DNA of 61,539 nt. Origin: Oscillospiraceae bacterium (GTDB taxonomy: Bacteria; Bacillota; Clostridia; Oscillospirales; Oscillospiraceae). The stretch covers positions 1 to 61,539 of the forward strand of contig JAHHRR010000005.1 in the NCBI GenBank assembly GCA_020025655.1. The letters run 5' to 3'. This document shows, piece by piece, positions 16,032-23,865 of this stretch; position 1 is the stretch's first letter; each line of letters opens with the position of its first letter. Below the pieces are notes generated by a model, which was given only the letters and a program-made list of their open reading frames with translations, had not been told where the DNA came from and ran no database searches. A program made the position numbers and the translations under genes.

Positions 16032-18656
16032 TTATTTACCAAGATTTTCAAGGCTGAGTTTAAGGTTTTCAATAAGTGCCTCAAGCTTTACCTTCTTCTC
16101 ACGCTCAATATTTACAACTGCCTCAGGTGCACGGGTGACAAAGTTCTCGTTGGAGAGCTTTCCGATCTGACCCTGAAGCTGCTTTTCAGCCTTCTCAAGC
16201 TCTTTGCTGATTCTTTCTCTTTCTTTATCAAGATCAACAAGCTCTGCCATGGGCATAAACATACGGGCGTTATCTGTAATAACAGATACCATATTCTCGC
16301 TGCCCTCGGGAGCTTCAGAAGAAACAATTGATTCACTTGCATATGCAAGCTTCTTGATGTAGTTCTCGCCGCTTACAAAGGCATCTGCCTTGTCAGTAAC
16401 GATGAACAGTCTTGCCTTTCTGGAAGGAGGAACATTCATTTCGCTGCGTCTTGCACGGACTGCCTTTATTGCATCCATAACCATCTCAAAGTTCTGCTCA
16501 TCCTCGGGGAAGCTCAGGCTTTCGGTGTATTCAGGATACTTTGCAATCATCAGTGCCTCGCCCTCGTGAGGCAGAGCCTGCCAGATTTCCTCAGTGATGA
16601 AGGGCATGAAGGGATGCAGAAGCTTCAGAATCTCGGTCAGGACATAGAGCAGTACCTTCTGAGCGGAAACCTTCAGAGCCTCATCCTCGCCGTTGAGTCT
16701 GGGCTTGGTAAGCTCAATGTACCAGTCGCAGTAGCTGTCCCAGATGAAGTCATAGATCTTGGCTGCTGCAACACCGATTTCAAAGCTCTCCATGTTCTCG
16801 CAGACTTCCTTAACCACATCGTTAAGCTTGGACAGTATCCACTTATCCTCAGTCTCAAGCTTCTCAGGAAGCTCGTTCTTATCAATGGTAAGATTCATCA
16901 TAACGAAACGGCTTGCGTTCCAGATCTTATTGCAGAAATTGCGCATTGCTTCGCACTTTTCTACATAGAAACGCATATCGTTTCCGGGTGAGTTACCGGT
17001 AATCAGATTGAAGCGAAGTGCGTCGGCACCATAGGCATCAATCATCTCCAGCGGGTCAATTCCGTTGCCCAGAGACTTGGACATCTTTCTGCCCTGACTG
17101 TCACGCACAAGGCCGTGGATAAAGACAGTCTTAAAGGGCTCTTCATCCATCTGCTCCATGGCAGAGAATATCATTCTTGCAACCCAGAAGAAGATTATAT
17201 CGTAACCTGTTACCATAACAGAGGTGGGATACCAGTACTTAAGCTCCTCGGTCTTTTCGGGCCAGCCCATTGTAGAGAAGGGCCAGAGTGCAGAGCTGAA
17301 CCATGTATCCAGTACATCCTCTTCTCTGTGGATGTGCTTGGAATGGCACTTCTCGCATTCGCAGGCATCCTCACGGGAAACGGTTATATGGCCGCAGTCA
17401 TCGCAGTACCATGCAGGTATCTGATGACCCCACCAGAGCTGACGGGAAATGCACCAGTCATGTACATTCTCCATCCAGTTGAGATAAGTCTTGGTAAAGC
17501 GCTCGGGAACAAACTTGATTCTGCCGTCTTTGACAACCTGAATTGCCTTTTCAGCCAGAGGTGCCATCTTAACAAACCACTGGGGGCTGGTAAGAGGCTC
17601 AACAACAGTACCGCAGCGGTAGCAGGTGCCGACATTGTGGTTATAAGGCTCAACCTTAACCAGATATCCCTGCTCCTCAAGGTCTGCAACAATAGCTTTT
17701 CTTGCCTCATAACGATCCATGCCGTTATATTTGCCGCCGTTAATGATCTTTGCATCCTCATCAATAACCTTAATCTGCTCAAGGTTATGACGCAGGCCGA
17801 CCTCGTAGTCGTTGGGGTCGTGGCAGGGAGTCATCTTAACTGCACCGGTACCGAAGCCCAGCTCAACGTAATCATCAGCAACAATAGGAAGCTTTCTTCC
17901 CACCAGAGGCAGGATAGCATTCTTGCCCACAAGGTGCTTGTATCTTTCATCCTCGGGGTTTACTGCAACACCGGTATCACCAAGCAGAGTCTCGGGACGG
18001 GTGGTGGCGATAATGAACTCCTCGTCGGAATTTTCAATCGGATATCTTATATACCAGAAGGAACCGGGGATATCCTTGTATTCAACCTCAGCATCGGAAA
18101 GAGCCGTCTTGCAGTGGGGGCACCAGTTGATTATACGGTTGCCCTTGTAGATAAGGCCCTTGTCATACAGCTCGCAGAAAGCCTCACGGACTGCCTTTGC
18201 GCAGGTGTCATCCATGGTGAAGCGGGATCTGTCCCAGTCGCAGGAGATACCCATGCTCTTCTGCTGCTCAACTATTCTGTCACCGTACTGCTTCTTCCAT
18301 GCCCAGACACGGTCAAGGAACTTGTCTCTGCCAAGGTCATATCTGGTTTTGCCCTCTTCCTTGCGCAGAACCTCTTCAACCTTTATCTGTGTTGCAATAC
18401 CTGCATGGTCAACACCGGGAATCCACAGTGCTGCATAGCCCTGCATACGTTTGTAGCGGGTCAGGATATCCTGCAGGGTAGAGTCCAGTGCGTGTCCCAT
18501 ATGGAGCTGTCCGGTTACATTGGGAGGAGGCATAACGATGGAGAAAGGCTTTTTATCCTTATCCATCTCGCCTTTGAAGTAACCGCCCTTCATCCACATA
18601 TCATAAATTCTTTTTTCTACTGATTTCGGGTCATAAACCTTTGGAAGCTCTTTCAT
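16032..18656 (-). CDS. valS: Valyl-tRNA synthetase
   Basis: An 874-residue class Ia synthetase that charges tRNA-Val and edits mis-charged threonine. It has PPPNVTGQLHMGHAL (HIGH motif), IPGVDHAGIATQ, the CP1 editing domain (TTRPETLLGDTGVAVNP), GRKMSKSLGNGIDP (KMSKS loop), the anticodon-binding domain and a C-terminal coiled coil (ELVDLDKERERISKELEKAE). Start ATG 18656 follows AAAGGAGG with correct spacing; a longer frame from 18695 would lie inside the T-box terminator and is rejected. Expression is controlled by the T-box leader upstream. Confidence 0.98.
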   Translation of the reverse strand: MKELPKVYDPKSVEKRIYDMWMKGGYFKGEMDKDKKPFSIVMPPPNVTGQLHMGHALDSTLQDILTRYKRMQGYAALWIPGVDHAGIATQIKVEEVLRKEEGKTRYDLGRDKFLDRVWAWKKQYGDRIVEQQKSMGISCDWDRSRFTMDDTCAKAVREAFCELYDKGLIYKGNRIINWCPHCKTALSDAEVEYKDIPGSFWYIRYPIENSDEEFIIATTRPETLLGDTGVAVNPEDERYKHLVGKNAILPLVGRKLPIVADDYVELGFGTGAVKMTPCHDPNDYEVGLRHNLEQIKVIDEDAKIINGGKYNGMDRYEARKAIVADLEEQGYLVKVEPYNHNVGTCYRCGTVVEPLTSPQWFVKMAPLAEKAIQVVKDGRIKFVPERFTKTYLNWMENVHDWCISRQLWWGHQIPAWYCDDCGHITVSREDACECEKCHSKHIHREEDVLDTWFSSALWPFSTMGWPEKTEELKYWYPTSVMVTGYDIIFFWVARMIFSAMEQMDEEPFKTVFIHGLVRDSQGRKMSKSLGNGIDPLEMIDAYGADALRFNLITGNSPGNDMRFYVEKCEAMRNFCNKIWNASRFVMMNLTIDKNELPEKLETEDKWILSKLNDVVKEVCENMESFEIGVAAAKIYDFIWDSYCDWYIELTKPRLNGEDEALKVSAQKVLLYVLTEILKLLHPFMPFITEEIWQALPHEGEALMIAKYPEYTESLSFPEDEQNFEMVMDAIKAVRARRSEMNVPPSRKARLFIVTDKADAFVSGENYIKKLAYASESIVSSEAPEGSENMVSVITDNARMFMPMAELVDLDKERERISKELEKAEKQLQGQIGKLSNENFVTRAPEAVVNIEREKKVKLEALIENLKLSLENLGK

Positions 18657-18682
18657 CTCAAATCCTCCTTTAAAAATAGAAA

Positions 18683-18920
18683 CGCCCTGAAGCATTTCGC
18701 TTCAGGGCGGATAATTTCCGTGGTACCACCTGAATTCCGTTTTCACGGCACTCAATTAAGTCTTTAACGCAGACATACGCTGAGACTACACAGACTAAAC
18801 CTTCACCTCAGGCGCTCTGAACCGACCTTCGGCAGGGACTGATAGAAGCTCACAGCGACCGCTTCCTCTCTGAAATCAGCTTACCCACTTACTCCTGTTC
18901 TTCACAGCACAAATGATTTT
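18683..18920 (-). promoter_or_regulatory. T-box riboswitch controlling valS
   Basis: The leader between the promoter and valS carries the conserved T-box bulge AGGTGGTACCACGG (minus strand, 18731-18718). A perfect 11-bp terminator stem follows (CGCCCTGAAGC / GCTTCAGGGCG, 18709-18683), with tail TTTCTATTTTT. Stem I features (AGTAAG, AGAGAGGAAGCGGTCGCTGTGAGC) lie at its 5' end. Uncharged tRNA-Val should stabilise the antiterminator. A GUC valine codon in the context GAAGGTCGG (minus strand, 18826-18824) is a candidate specifier, but I could not fold the stem fully. Confidence 0.93.
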
Positions 18921-18926
18921 CACTTG

Positions 18927-18955
18927 ATTATATAGGTATTTTCCCCGTTTGTCAA
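18927..18955 (-). promoter_or_regulatory. valS promoter (consensus)
   Basis: The minus strand has TTGACA (18955-18950), a 17-base spacer and TATAAT (18932-18927), an exact match to both sigma-A hexamers. It starts 12 bases beyond the end of the preceding flavoprotein gene. Confidence 0.95.
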
Positions 18956-18966
18956 CAGAAAAGAGC

Positions 18967-19779
18967 TTATTTGCCGTCAATAAACTCGCAGGCGGAAAGT
19001 GCGGCAACATTACCCTCTCCGGCGGCCTTTGCGAGCTGATAGGGCTTGCCTGCGCAGTCTCCCGCGGCAAAGACACCGGGAATATTGGTTGCCATGTGCT
19101 TATCTGTTACTATGCCGCCCTTTTCGTAAGCAAGGCCAGGCACAAGATTTGAAACCGAAACGGTATCCTTAATAATAAATATGCAGTCGGTATCATACTC
19201 CTGTCCTGCATAGCGGAGCTTTGTTGCCTTCTCCTCACCGAGAATTTCGCACTTTGCAGGCTTATCAAAATGCAGAACATTACAGCCGATGCTTCTGAGA
19301 AACTCAACATCATGCAATGCCTCACTGCTGTTTCCAATAAGAGCAACGGTCTTTCCTCTGTAAAGCATACCGTCGCAGGTGGCGCAGTAGCTTACTCCCC
19401 TGCCTAAAAATTCAGCTTCACCGGGATAGAGATTTTCTCTTGTGATTCCCGCTGCAATTATTATTGCCCGTGACATATAAAAATCAGTTCCCACTGCCAC
19501 GCCGAAGCTGCCGTCCATGGGCATTACGGAAAGCGCACGGCCCTTTATAATCTCGGCACCGCTTTCGAGCATCTGGGAATAGAAAAGCTCAGTCATCTCT
19601 TTGCCGGTCATTGCCTTGATACCGGGGTAATTTGTGACCATCTCGGCTTTATAAAGTGAACTTGTCTCGGGAGGATTGCTTACAACGCCCACTGACTTGC
19701 CACGATTGAGGCAGGTCAGAGCTGCTGAGCAGCCGGCAGAGCCGCCGCCGATTATAATTATATCAAAAGTATCAGACAT
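18967..19779 (-). CDS. Thioredoxin reductase-like flavoprotein without NADPH-binding motif
   Basis: A 270-residue FAD protein of the TrxR fold, about 40 residues shorter than normal TrxB. The FAD site IIIIGGGSAGCSAA, redox pair C132-A-T-C135 in YCATCDG, and C-terminal GVFAAGDCAGKPYQ are intact. The second dinucleotide site reads ALIGNSSEALHD instead of GxGxxA, and the HRRxxxR motif that binds the 2' phosphate of NADPH is absent (HFDKPAKCE). This matches the ferredoxin-dependent flavin thioredoxin reductases described in clostridia. No thioredoxin gene is adjacent. The start is supported by CAGGAG. It diverges from glnS. Confidence 0.85.
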   Translation of the reverse strand: MSDTFDIIIIGGGSAGCSAALTCLNRGKSVGVVSNPPETSSLYKAEMVTNYPGIKAMTGKEMTELFYSQMLESGAEIIKGRALSVMPMDGSFGVAVGTDFYMSRAIIIAAGITRENLYPGEAEFLGRGVSYCATCDGMLYRGKTVALIGNSSEALHDVEFLRSIGCNVLHFDKPAKCEILGEEKATKLRYAGQEYDTDCIFIIKDTVSVSNLVPGLAYEKGGIVTDKHMATNIPGVFAAGDCAGKPYQLAKAAGEGNVAALSACEFIDGK

Positions 19780-19821
19780 ATGTTATTCTCCTGTTTTTTT
19801 CCTTAGTTTATCACATTTCCA

Positions 19822-19850
19822 TTGTAATTACCAGAAATATCGTATATAAT
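19822..19850 (+). promoter_or_regulatory. glnS promoter
   Basis: TTGTAA (19822-19827), a 17-base spacer, TATAAT (19845-19850), 33 bases before the glnS ATG. The ribosome binding site is AGGAGAGG. Confidence 0.85.
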
Positions 19851-19882
19851 AAGTAAGCATTTTTAAACAGGAGAGGATATAC

Positions 19883-21571
19883 ATGGAAGAAACTACCAGA
19901 AATTTCATTGAAGCCTTCGTGCAGGAGGATCTGTCCGAGGGACAGCGCTGCTACGGTATGCAGGTACATACCCGTTTTCCTCCTGAGCCCAACGGCTACC
20001 TTCACATCGGTCACTGCAAGGCTCTTACCATAGATTTCAGCACCGCTGAGAAGTTCGGCGGTATCTGCAACCTCCGCATGGATGATACCAACCCCGCAAA
20101 AGAGGACACCGTCTATGTTGACGCCATTCAGGAAGATATTCACTGGCTCGGCTTCGACTGGGGTGACAGATTCTTTTACGGCTCCGATTATTTTGAGCAG
20201 ACCTATGGATACGCAGTTGAGCTTATCAAGAAAGGTCTTGCCTATGTTTGCGAACTGACTCCTGAGCAGTTTAACGAGTACAGAGGTGACACCACTCATC
20301 CCGCTGTCAGCCCCTGGAGAGACAGACCCGTTGAGGAAAGCCTTGACCTGTTCCAGCGTATGAGAAACGGCGAGTTCCCCGACGGTAAATACACTCTCAG
20401 AGCCAAGATTGATCTTGCCAGCGGCAACTTCAATATGCGTGATCCGGTTATCTATCGTATCAGACACGTTAACCATCACCGTCAGGGCAACAAGTGGTGC
20501 ATCTATCCTATGTACGACTTTGCTCATCCTATTCAGGATGCTCTTGAAGGTATAACTCATTCTCTCTGCACTCTTGAGTTTGAAGCTCACAGACCTCTGT
20601 ATGACTGGGTTGTATCCAATGTTTCTGTTCCCGGCGTTAAGCCCAGACAGATCGAGTTTGCAAGACTCGGCATCAACTACACCGTTATGTCAAAGAGAAA
20701 GCTCAGACAGCTTGTTGAGGAAAACAGAGTTTCCGGCTGGGATGACCCCAGAATGCCGACCCTCTGCGGTTTAAGAAGACGTGGTTACACCGCTCATTCT
20801 ATCCGTGATTTCTGCCAGCGTATCGGTGTTTCCAAGGTTGACTCCACTGTTGACTGGGCTCTGCTTGAATCCTGCCTCCGTTCCGACCTTAACGAGAACG
20901 CTCAGCGTGTCATGGCTGTTCTTCACCCTGTGAAGCTCACTATCACCAACTATCCTGAAGATAAGACCGAGATGCTGTCTATCGAAAACAATCCTCTGAA
21001 GCCCGAGGACGGAAGCCGTGAGGTTTCCTTCTCCAGAAATCTGTGGATTGAAGAAGATGACTTCATGGAGGTTCCTGAGAATAAGAAGTACAAGAGAATG
21101 TACCCCGGCTTTGAAGTCAGACTTAAAGGTGCATATCTTGTAACCTGCACCGGCTGCGTCAAGGACGAAAACGGCAAAGTCGTCGAGGTTCTCTGTGAGT
21201 ACGATCCTGAAAGCCGTGGCGGCGATCCCGCTGACGGACGCAAAGTCAAGGGCGCCACTATCCACTGGGTAGATGCAGGCACTGCTGTTGATGCTGAGGT
21301 CAGACTTTACGACTACCTCTTCACCGATCCCGATCCCGACGGCCCCGACAAGAACTTCCTTGACTATATCAATCCCGAAAGCCTTGTAGTTTTAAACGGC
21401 TGCAAGCTCGAGAAGAGCCTGTCAGAAGCTCCTGCTCCCGAGAAGGGCAAGGATTCAACCGGATATCAGTTCATGCGTCAGGGCTATTTCTGCCAGGACA
21501 ACAAGGACTCCTCCCCCGAACACCTTGTATTCAACAGAGCTGTTGCACTGAAGGACAGCTTCAAAAAGTAA
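19883..21571 (+). CDS. glnS: Glutaminyl-tRNA synthetase
   Basis: A 562-residue class Ib synthetase that charges tRNA-Gln directly. It shows FPPEPNGYLHIGHCKA (HIGH motif), NLRMDDTNPAKE, the GlnRS-type (not GluRS) insertion, and VMSKRKLRQL (KMSKS equivalent), followed by the beta-barrel anticodon-binding domains. Many Firmicutes lack GlnRS and use GatCAB transamidation instead, so a full-length bacterial-type glnS is a lineage trait. The codon choice is markedly richer in C-ending codons than in neighbours, as expected for high expression. It is a single gene with its own promoter and terminator. Confidence 0.97.
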   Translation: MEETTRNFIEAFVQEDLSEGQRCYGMQVHTRFPPEPNGYLHIGHCKALTIDFSTAEKFGGICNLRMDDTNPAKEDTVYVDAIQEDIHWLGFDWGDRFFYGSDYFEQTYGYAVELIKKGLAYVCELTPEQFNEYRGDTTHPAVSPWRDRPVEESLDLFQRMRNGEFPDGKYTLRAKIDLASGNFNMRDPVIYRIRHVNHHRQGNKWCIYPMYDFAHPIQDALEGITHSLCTLEFEAHRPLYDWVVSNVSVPGVKPRQIEFARLGINYTVMSKRKLRQLVEENRVSGWDDPRMPTLCGLRRRGYTAHSIRDFCQRIGVSKVDSTVDWALLESCLRSDLNENAQRVMAVLHPVKLTITNYPEDKTEMLSIENNPLKPEDGSREVSFSRNLWIEEDDFMEVPENKKYKRMYPGFEVRLKGAYLVTCTGCVKDENGKVVEVLCEYDPESRGGDPADGRKVKGATIHWVDAGTAVDAEVRLYDYLFTDPDPDGPDKNFLDYINPESLVVLNGCKLEKSLSEAPAPEKGKDSTGYQFMRQGYFCQDNKDSSPEHLVFNRAVALKDSFKK

Positions 21572-21593
21572 TTTAATCTTTTAATCGTTTTTA

Positions 21594-21625
21594 AAAAGAG
21601 CGTATCAGAAATGATACGCTCTTTT
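21594..21625 (+). terminator. Terminator of glnS
   Basis: A 14-bp stem (AAAAGAGCGTATCA / TGATACGCTCTTTT) with a GAAA tetraloop lies 23 bases beyond the glnS stop. The A-rich 5' arm also allows function on the minus strand, though the VOC gene ends 80 bases away. Confidence 0.93.
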
Positions 21626-21706
21626 CCTGTTTATATTGCTTTTATTATATTTTCAAGTTGTGTTTTGCCGCTGCCGCATAAATGCTGCGCTGTGGCAAGT
21701 AAATTT

Positions 21707-22162
21707 TTATTTTACGGGCTGCATCATTTCCAGAATAATCCCGTCGGGATCTCTGAAATAAAAGGCCCTGCTTTTTCCAAAGCCGTCAGCGGTAAAATCA
21801 AAGTTCTGAGGTGCAGAGAAGCAGTCCACGTTATTTGCCTGCAAACGCTGATATTCTGCATCGATGTCATCAGTGTAGAAGCACAGCTCTGACACTGAGG
21901 TTGTAAAGAGATCTGCGGGCAGCTGTCTGCTCTCAGAGTCGATAAACTGAATCAGCTCCACCGGCGGCATTCCCGCTTTCTCTGAGCCATTGAGATAGGC
22001 CACTCTGGCCCGACAATTTTTTCTGCGGAACATAGCCTCAGTTTCAGGCCCTTCCATAAGAAGCTCCCCCTGGAACTTTAAGCCAAGCACATCCCGATAA
22101 AAGCGAATGGACCGGTCCATATCAGAGACCGTTAATCCTACATGGTAAATCTGACCTGTCAT
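21707..22162 (-). CDS. VOC (glyoxalase/bleomycin-resistance fold) protein
   Basis: A 151-residue vicinal-oxygen-chelate protein with two beta-alpha-beta-beta-beta modules. The first begins IYHVGLTVSDMDRSIRFYRDVLG, with a metal-ligand His; the C-terminal RDPDGIILEMMQP supplies the final Glu ligand. Glyoxalase I, methylmalonyl-CoA epimerase and fosfomycin-type enzymes share the fold, and the substrate cannot be decided. AAGGAGAG precedes the ATG. It lies 132 bases downstream of the arsR gene, with a possible weak TATAAA-type -10 in between, and could be the last gene of that operon. Confidence 0.85.
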   Translation of the reverse strand: MTGQIYHVGLTVSDMDRSIRFYRDVLGLKFQGELLMEGPETEAMFRRKNCRARVAYLNGSEKAGMPPVELIQFIDSESRQLPADLFTTSVSELCFYTDDIDAEYQRLQANNVDCFSAPQNFDFTADGFGKSRAFYFRDPDGIILEMMQPVK

Positions 22163-22294
22163 AGAGTCACTCTCTCCTTTTTCGTATAATTTATAGTGGC
22201 ATAGTGCGGAATTCCCTACACTGCCTTAAAGTAATATTTCTTTTTGCAAAGACCGCACGTAAAGTGATTTCAAGCCTGCAAGTGCTTTAAACGT

Positions 22295-22618
22295 CTATTC
22301 TTTGGGGCAGGCTGTATCGTATTCCTGTATCTCTTCACCTGAACAGTATTCTGTCCGAAGCAGTGCAATCAGCTTATGCAGGTGAGGATCACAGATTGCA
22401 TATCTGCTGAACTGGGCCTCTTTTTCGGAGGAAACAAGTCCGGCATCCTTTAGCTTATGCAGATGCTGAGATAGAGCGGGAGCCGAAATATCCGGAACAT
22501 ATTTTCCAAGCTCTCCTACTGTCATCGGCCGCTCCAGAAGAGCGCAGAGTATCAGCAGTCGATTTTCATTGGCAAGCTGTCCCATCAGCTCTGCGACTTT
22601 TTTAGCCGACGCTTTCAT
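22295..22618 (-). CDS. ArsR-family transcriptional regulator
   Basis: A 107-residue winged helix-turn-helix protein. The ArsR core reads ANENRLLILCALLERPMTVGELG, with recognition helix SAPALSQHLHKLKDAGLVSSE. It lacks the ELCVCDL metal site of classical ArsR. A few cysteines lie toward the C-terminus (C86, C97, C104 approximately), which could serve redox, metal or Fe-S sensing. The start at ATG 22618 follows AAGGAGAG, and the gene overlaps the end of the upstream membrane Fe-S gene by 17 bases. It is the third gene of the operon and is likely to repress its own promoter through the paired operators at 23555-23588. Confidence 0.88.
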   Translation of the reverse strand: MKASAKKVAELMGQLANENRLLILCALLERPMTVGELGKYVPDISAPALSQHLHKLKDAGLVSSEKEAQFSRYAICDPHLHKLIALLRTEYCSGEEIQEYDTACPKE

Positions 22619-23258
22619 ATTCGCTCTCTCCTTCCATAACATCACAGCTGTGAGTGCAGCCGCCTCCGCAGGCTGTACAGCTGCCGGCTTTTGCCTTGCA
22701 GATCAGCTGAGTGGTGGTTCCCATAGGGCAGAACACGCACCATGTTCTGGGCTTATAGAGTGCCATTACAATAAAGCCGATCAGTGTAGAGGTAAGCATC
22801 ATACTGTAAAATCCAAAGGCAAACTGTGCCGCCCAAAGAGGAAGGGCGGTTCCGTGATATGCCCAGTTCCATGGCAGTTTAAAGGTCCAGAACAGCTTAA
22901 CCACCTGCCTGAGATTTTCTGCTCCGCTGCCCACCAGATATGTAACATACAGCATCTGGAAGAACATTGCGAAAAAGAAAATCAAAAATCCATAGCGGAA
23001 AGCCTTAGAGCGCATCCAGTTTGGAGTAGGCTTATTTCTGGAAAGGCCCAGCCGTCCGCCCAGAAGCTGTAAAAACTGTCCACGGTCACAATAACGGTTG
23101 CAATAGAGCTTGCTGCCGTTAAATATGGCAATAAGCAGAGGGAGCAGGAAGAAAATCATACCCAGCCATGCGAACATGATATTAAAGAATCCCAATCCCA
23201 GATAGATAGGGGTAACTATCCAAAGATAATCGTACCAGTGTTTTTTCCTGTTTTTCAT
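22602..23258 (-). CDS. NapH/NosR-like membrane iron-sulfur protein
   Basis: A 218-residue protein with about four to five membrane helices and cytosolic cysteine clusters: LYCNRYCDRGQF (residues ~45-56), TWCVFCPMGTT (~175-185) and a C-terminal CTACGGGCTHSC. The pattern and topology resemble NapH, NosR and related 4Fe-4S membrane proteins that pass electrons from ferredoxin or quinol across the membrane. The start ATG 23258 is chosen because GGGAGG lies upstream and it overlaps the ferredoxin stop (ATGA). Its direct pairing with a ferredoxin gene suggests the two form an electron-transfer unit; the acceptor is unknown. Confidence 0.8.
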   Translation of the reverse strand: MKNRKKHWYDYLWIVTPIYLGLGFFNIMFAWLGMIFFLLPLLIAIFNGSKLYCNRYCDRGQFLQLLGGRLGLSRNKPTPNWMRSKAFRYGFLIFFFAMFFQMLYVTYLVGSGAENLRQVVKLFWTFKLPWNWAYHGTALPLWAAQFAFGFYSMMLTSTLIGFIVMALYKPRTWCVFCPMGTTTQLICKAKAGSCTACGGGCTHSCDVMEGESEYESVG

Positions 23259-23458
23259 ATCTGTTCCTCCCGATTTTGAAGTGTAATGGCACCTGCGGGA
23301 CATTCTTTTGCGCATATACCACAGCCTACACAAAGTTCTTTATCAGTCCTAGCAATTACGCCTTTCCAAACGGAAATAGCAGATCTGGGACATACCTTGA
23401 CGCAGCTGCCACAGGCAACACAGTATTCTCCAACCTCTGCAAATTTTTTTGAAGCCAT
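23255..23458 (-). CDS. 2[4Fe-4S] ferredoxin
   Basis: A 67-residue bacterial ferredoxin with two CxxCxxCxxxCP cluster motifs, YCVACGSCVKVCPRSAI and LCVGCGICAKECPAGAI, placing two low-potential 4Fe-4S clusters. It is the first gene of the operon with the membrane Fe-S protein and the ArsR regulator; GGAGAT precedes the ATG. The operon start, promoter and operators upstream are all visible. Confidence 0.95.
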   Translation of the reverse strand: MASKKFAEVGEYCVACGSCVKVCPRSAISVWKGVIARTDKELCVGCGICAKECPAGAITLQNREEQI

Positions 23459-23554
23459 GCATTATCTCCTTTTATGTATATATTTGCTTTACATGAACAC
23501 AAGATACTGGTCAGGCAAGCCGCTGCATACACAGCAGTCACAGGCCAGTTTGTC

Positions 23555-23588
23555 ATTAAGCTATTGCTTAATTAAGTGCTTGCTTAAT
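23555..23588 (-). promoter_or_regulatory. Paired palindromic operators of the ferredoxin-arsR operon
   Basis: Two 18-bp inverted repeats lie head to tail and share two bases: ATTAAGC-TATT-GCTTAAT (23555-23572, perfect 7-bp arms) and ATTAAG-TGCTTG-CTTAAT (23571-23588, perfect 6-bp arms). Their centres are 16 bp apart. They start at the -10 element and cover the predicted transcription start, the classic position for a repressor; the ArsR protein of the same operon is the natural candidate. Confidence 0.75.
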
Positions 23589-23614
23589 ATAGCATACTCA
23601 AAAGGCTTTGTCAA
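23586..23614 (-). promoter_or_regulatory. Promoter of the ferredoxin operon
   Basis: The minus strand has TTGACA (23614-23609), a 17-base spacer ending in TATGC, and TATATT (23591-23586), so it is also an extended -10. The start point would fall at about 23579, inside the second operator. The mRNA leader is about 120 bases long and contains no obvious terminator. Confidence 0.88.
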
Positions 23615-23776
23615 GCGGGCCTGAGCTTCCGTTACTGTCATGGTTTTATTCTGCGCTCTTTATAGCTTTTTACGCAGTTCAGGGATAAAATCTACACGCT
23701 CAAAAACATAAGAAGAACATCACCGGTAATCCTGACCTGTTGTATGCAAAAATATGAAAATACGCATAAATAAAAA

Positions 23777-23804
23777 GAGTGCAGCCTCGAAAGAGACTGC
23801 ACTC
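23777..23804 (-). terminator. Terminator of the ArsB/NhaD permease gene
   Basis: An 8-bp stem GAGTGCAG / CTGCACTC, extended by an inner TC/GA pair, has minus-strand tail TTTTTATTTA. It lies 61 bases beyond the permease stop. The remaining bases between 23615 and 23776 hold nothing I can identify. Confidence 0.88.
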
Positions 23805-23865
23805 AATTTTTCTATACACTTTAGAACCTCTGCCAACCTGCGGCAGATTTTTATTTGTTATTCTA

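Noticed and set aside
17115..18623. Long open frame on the plus strand opposite valS
   Set aside because: It mirrors a fully recognised synthetase, has no ribosome binding site and no family resemblance; its length reflects the skewed codon use of the real gene.
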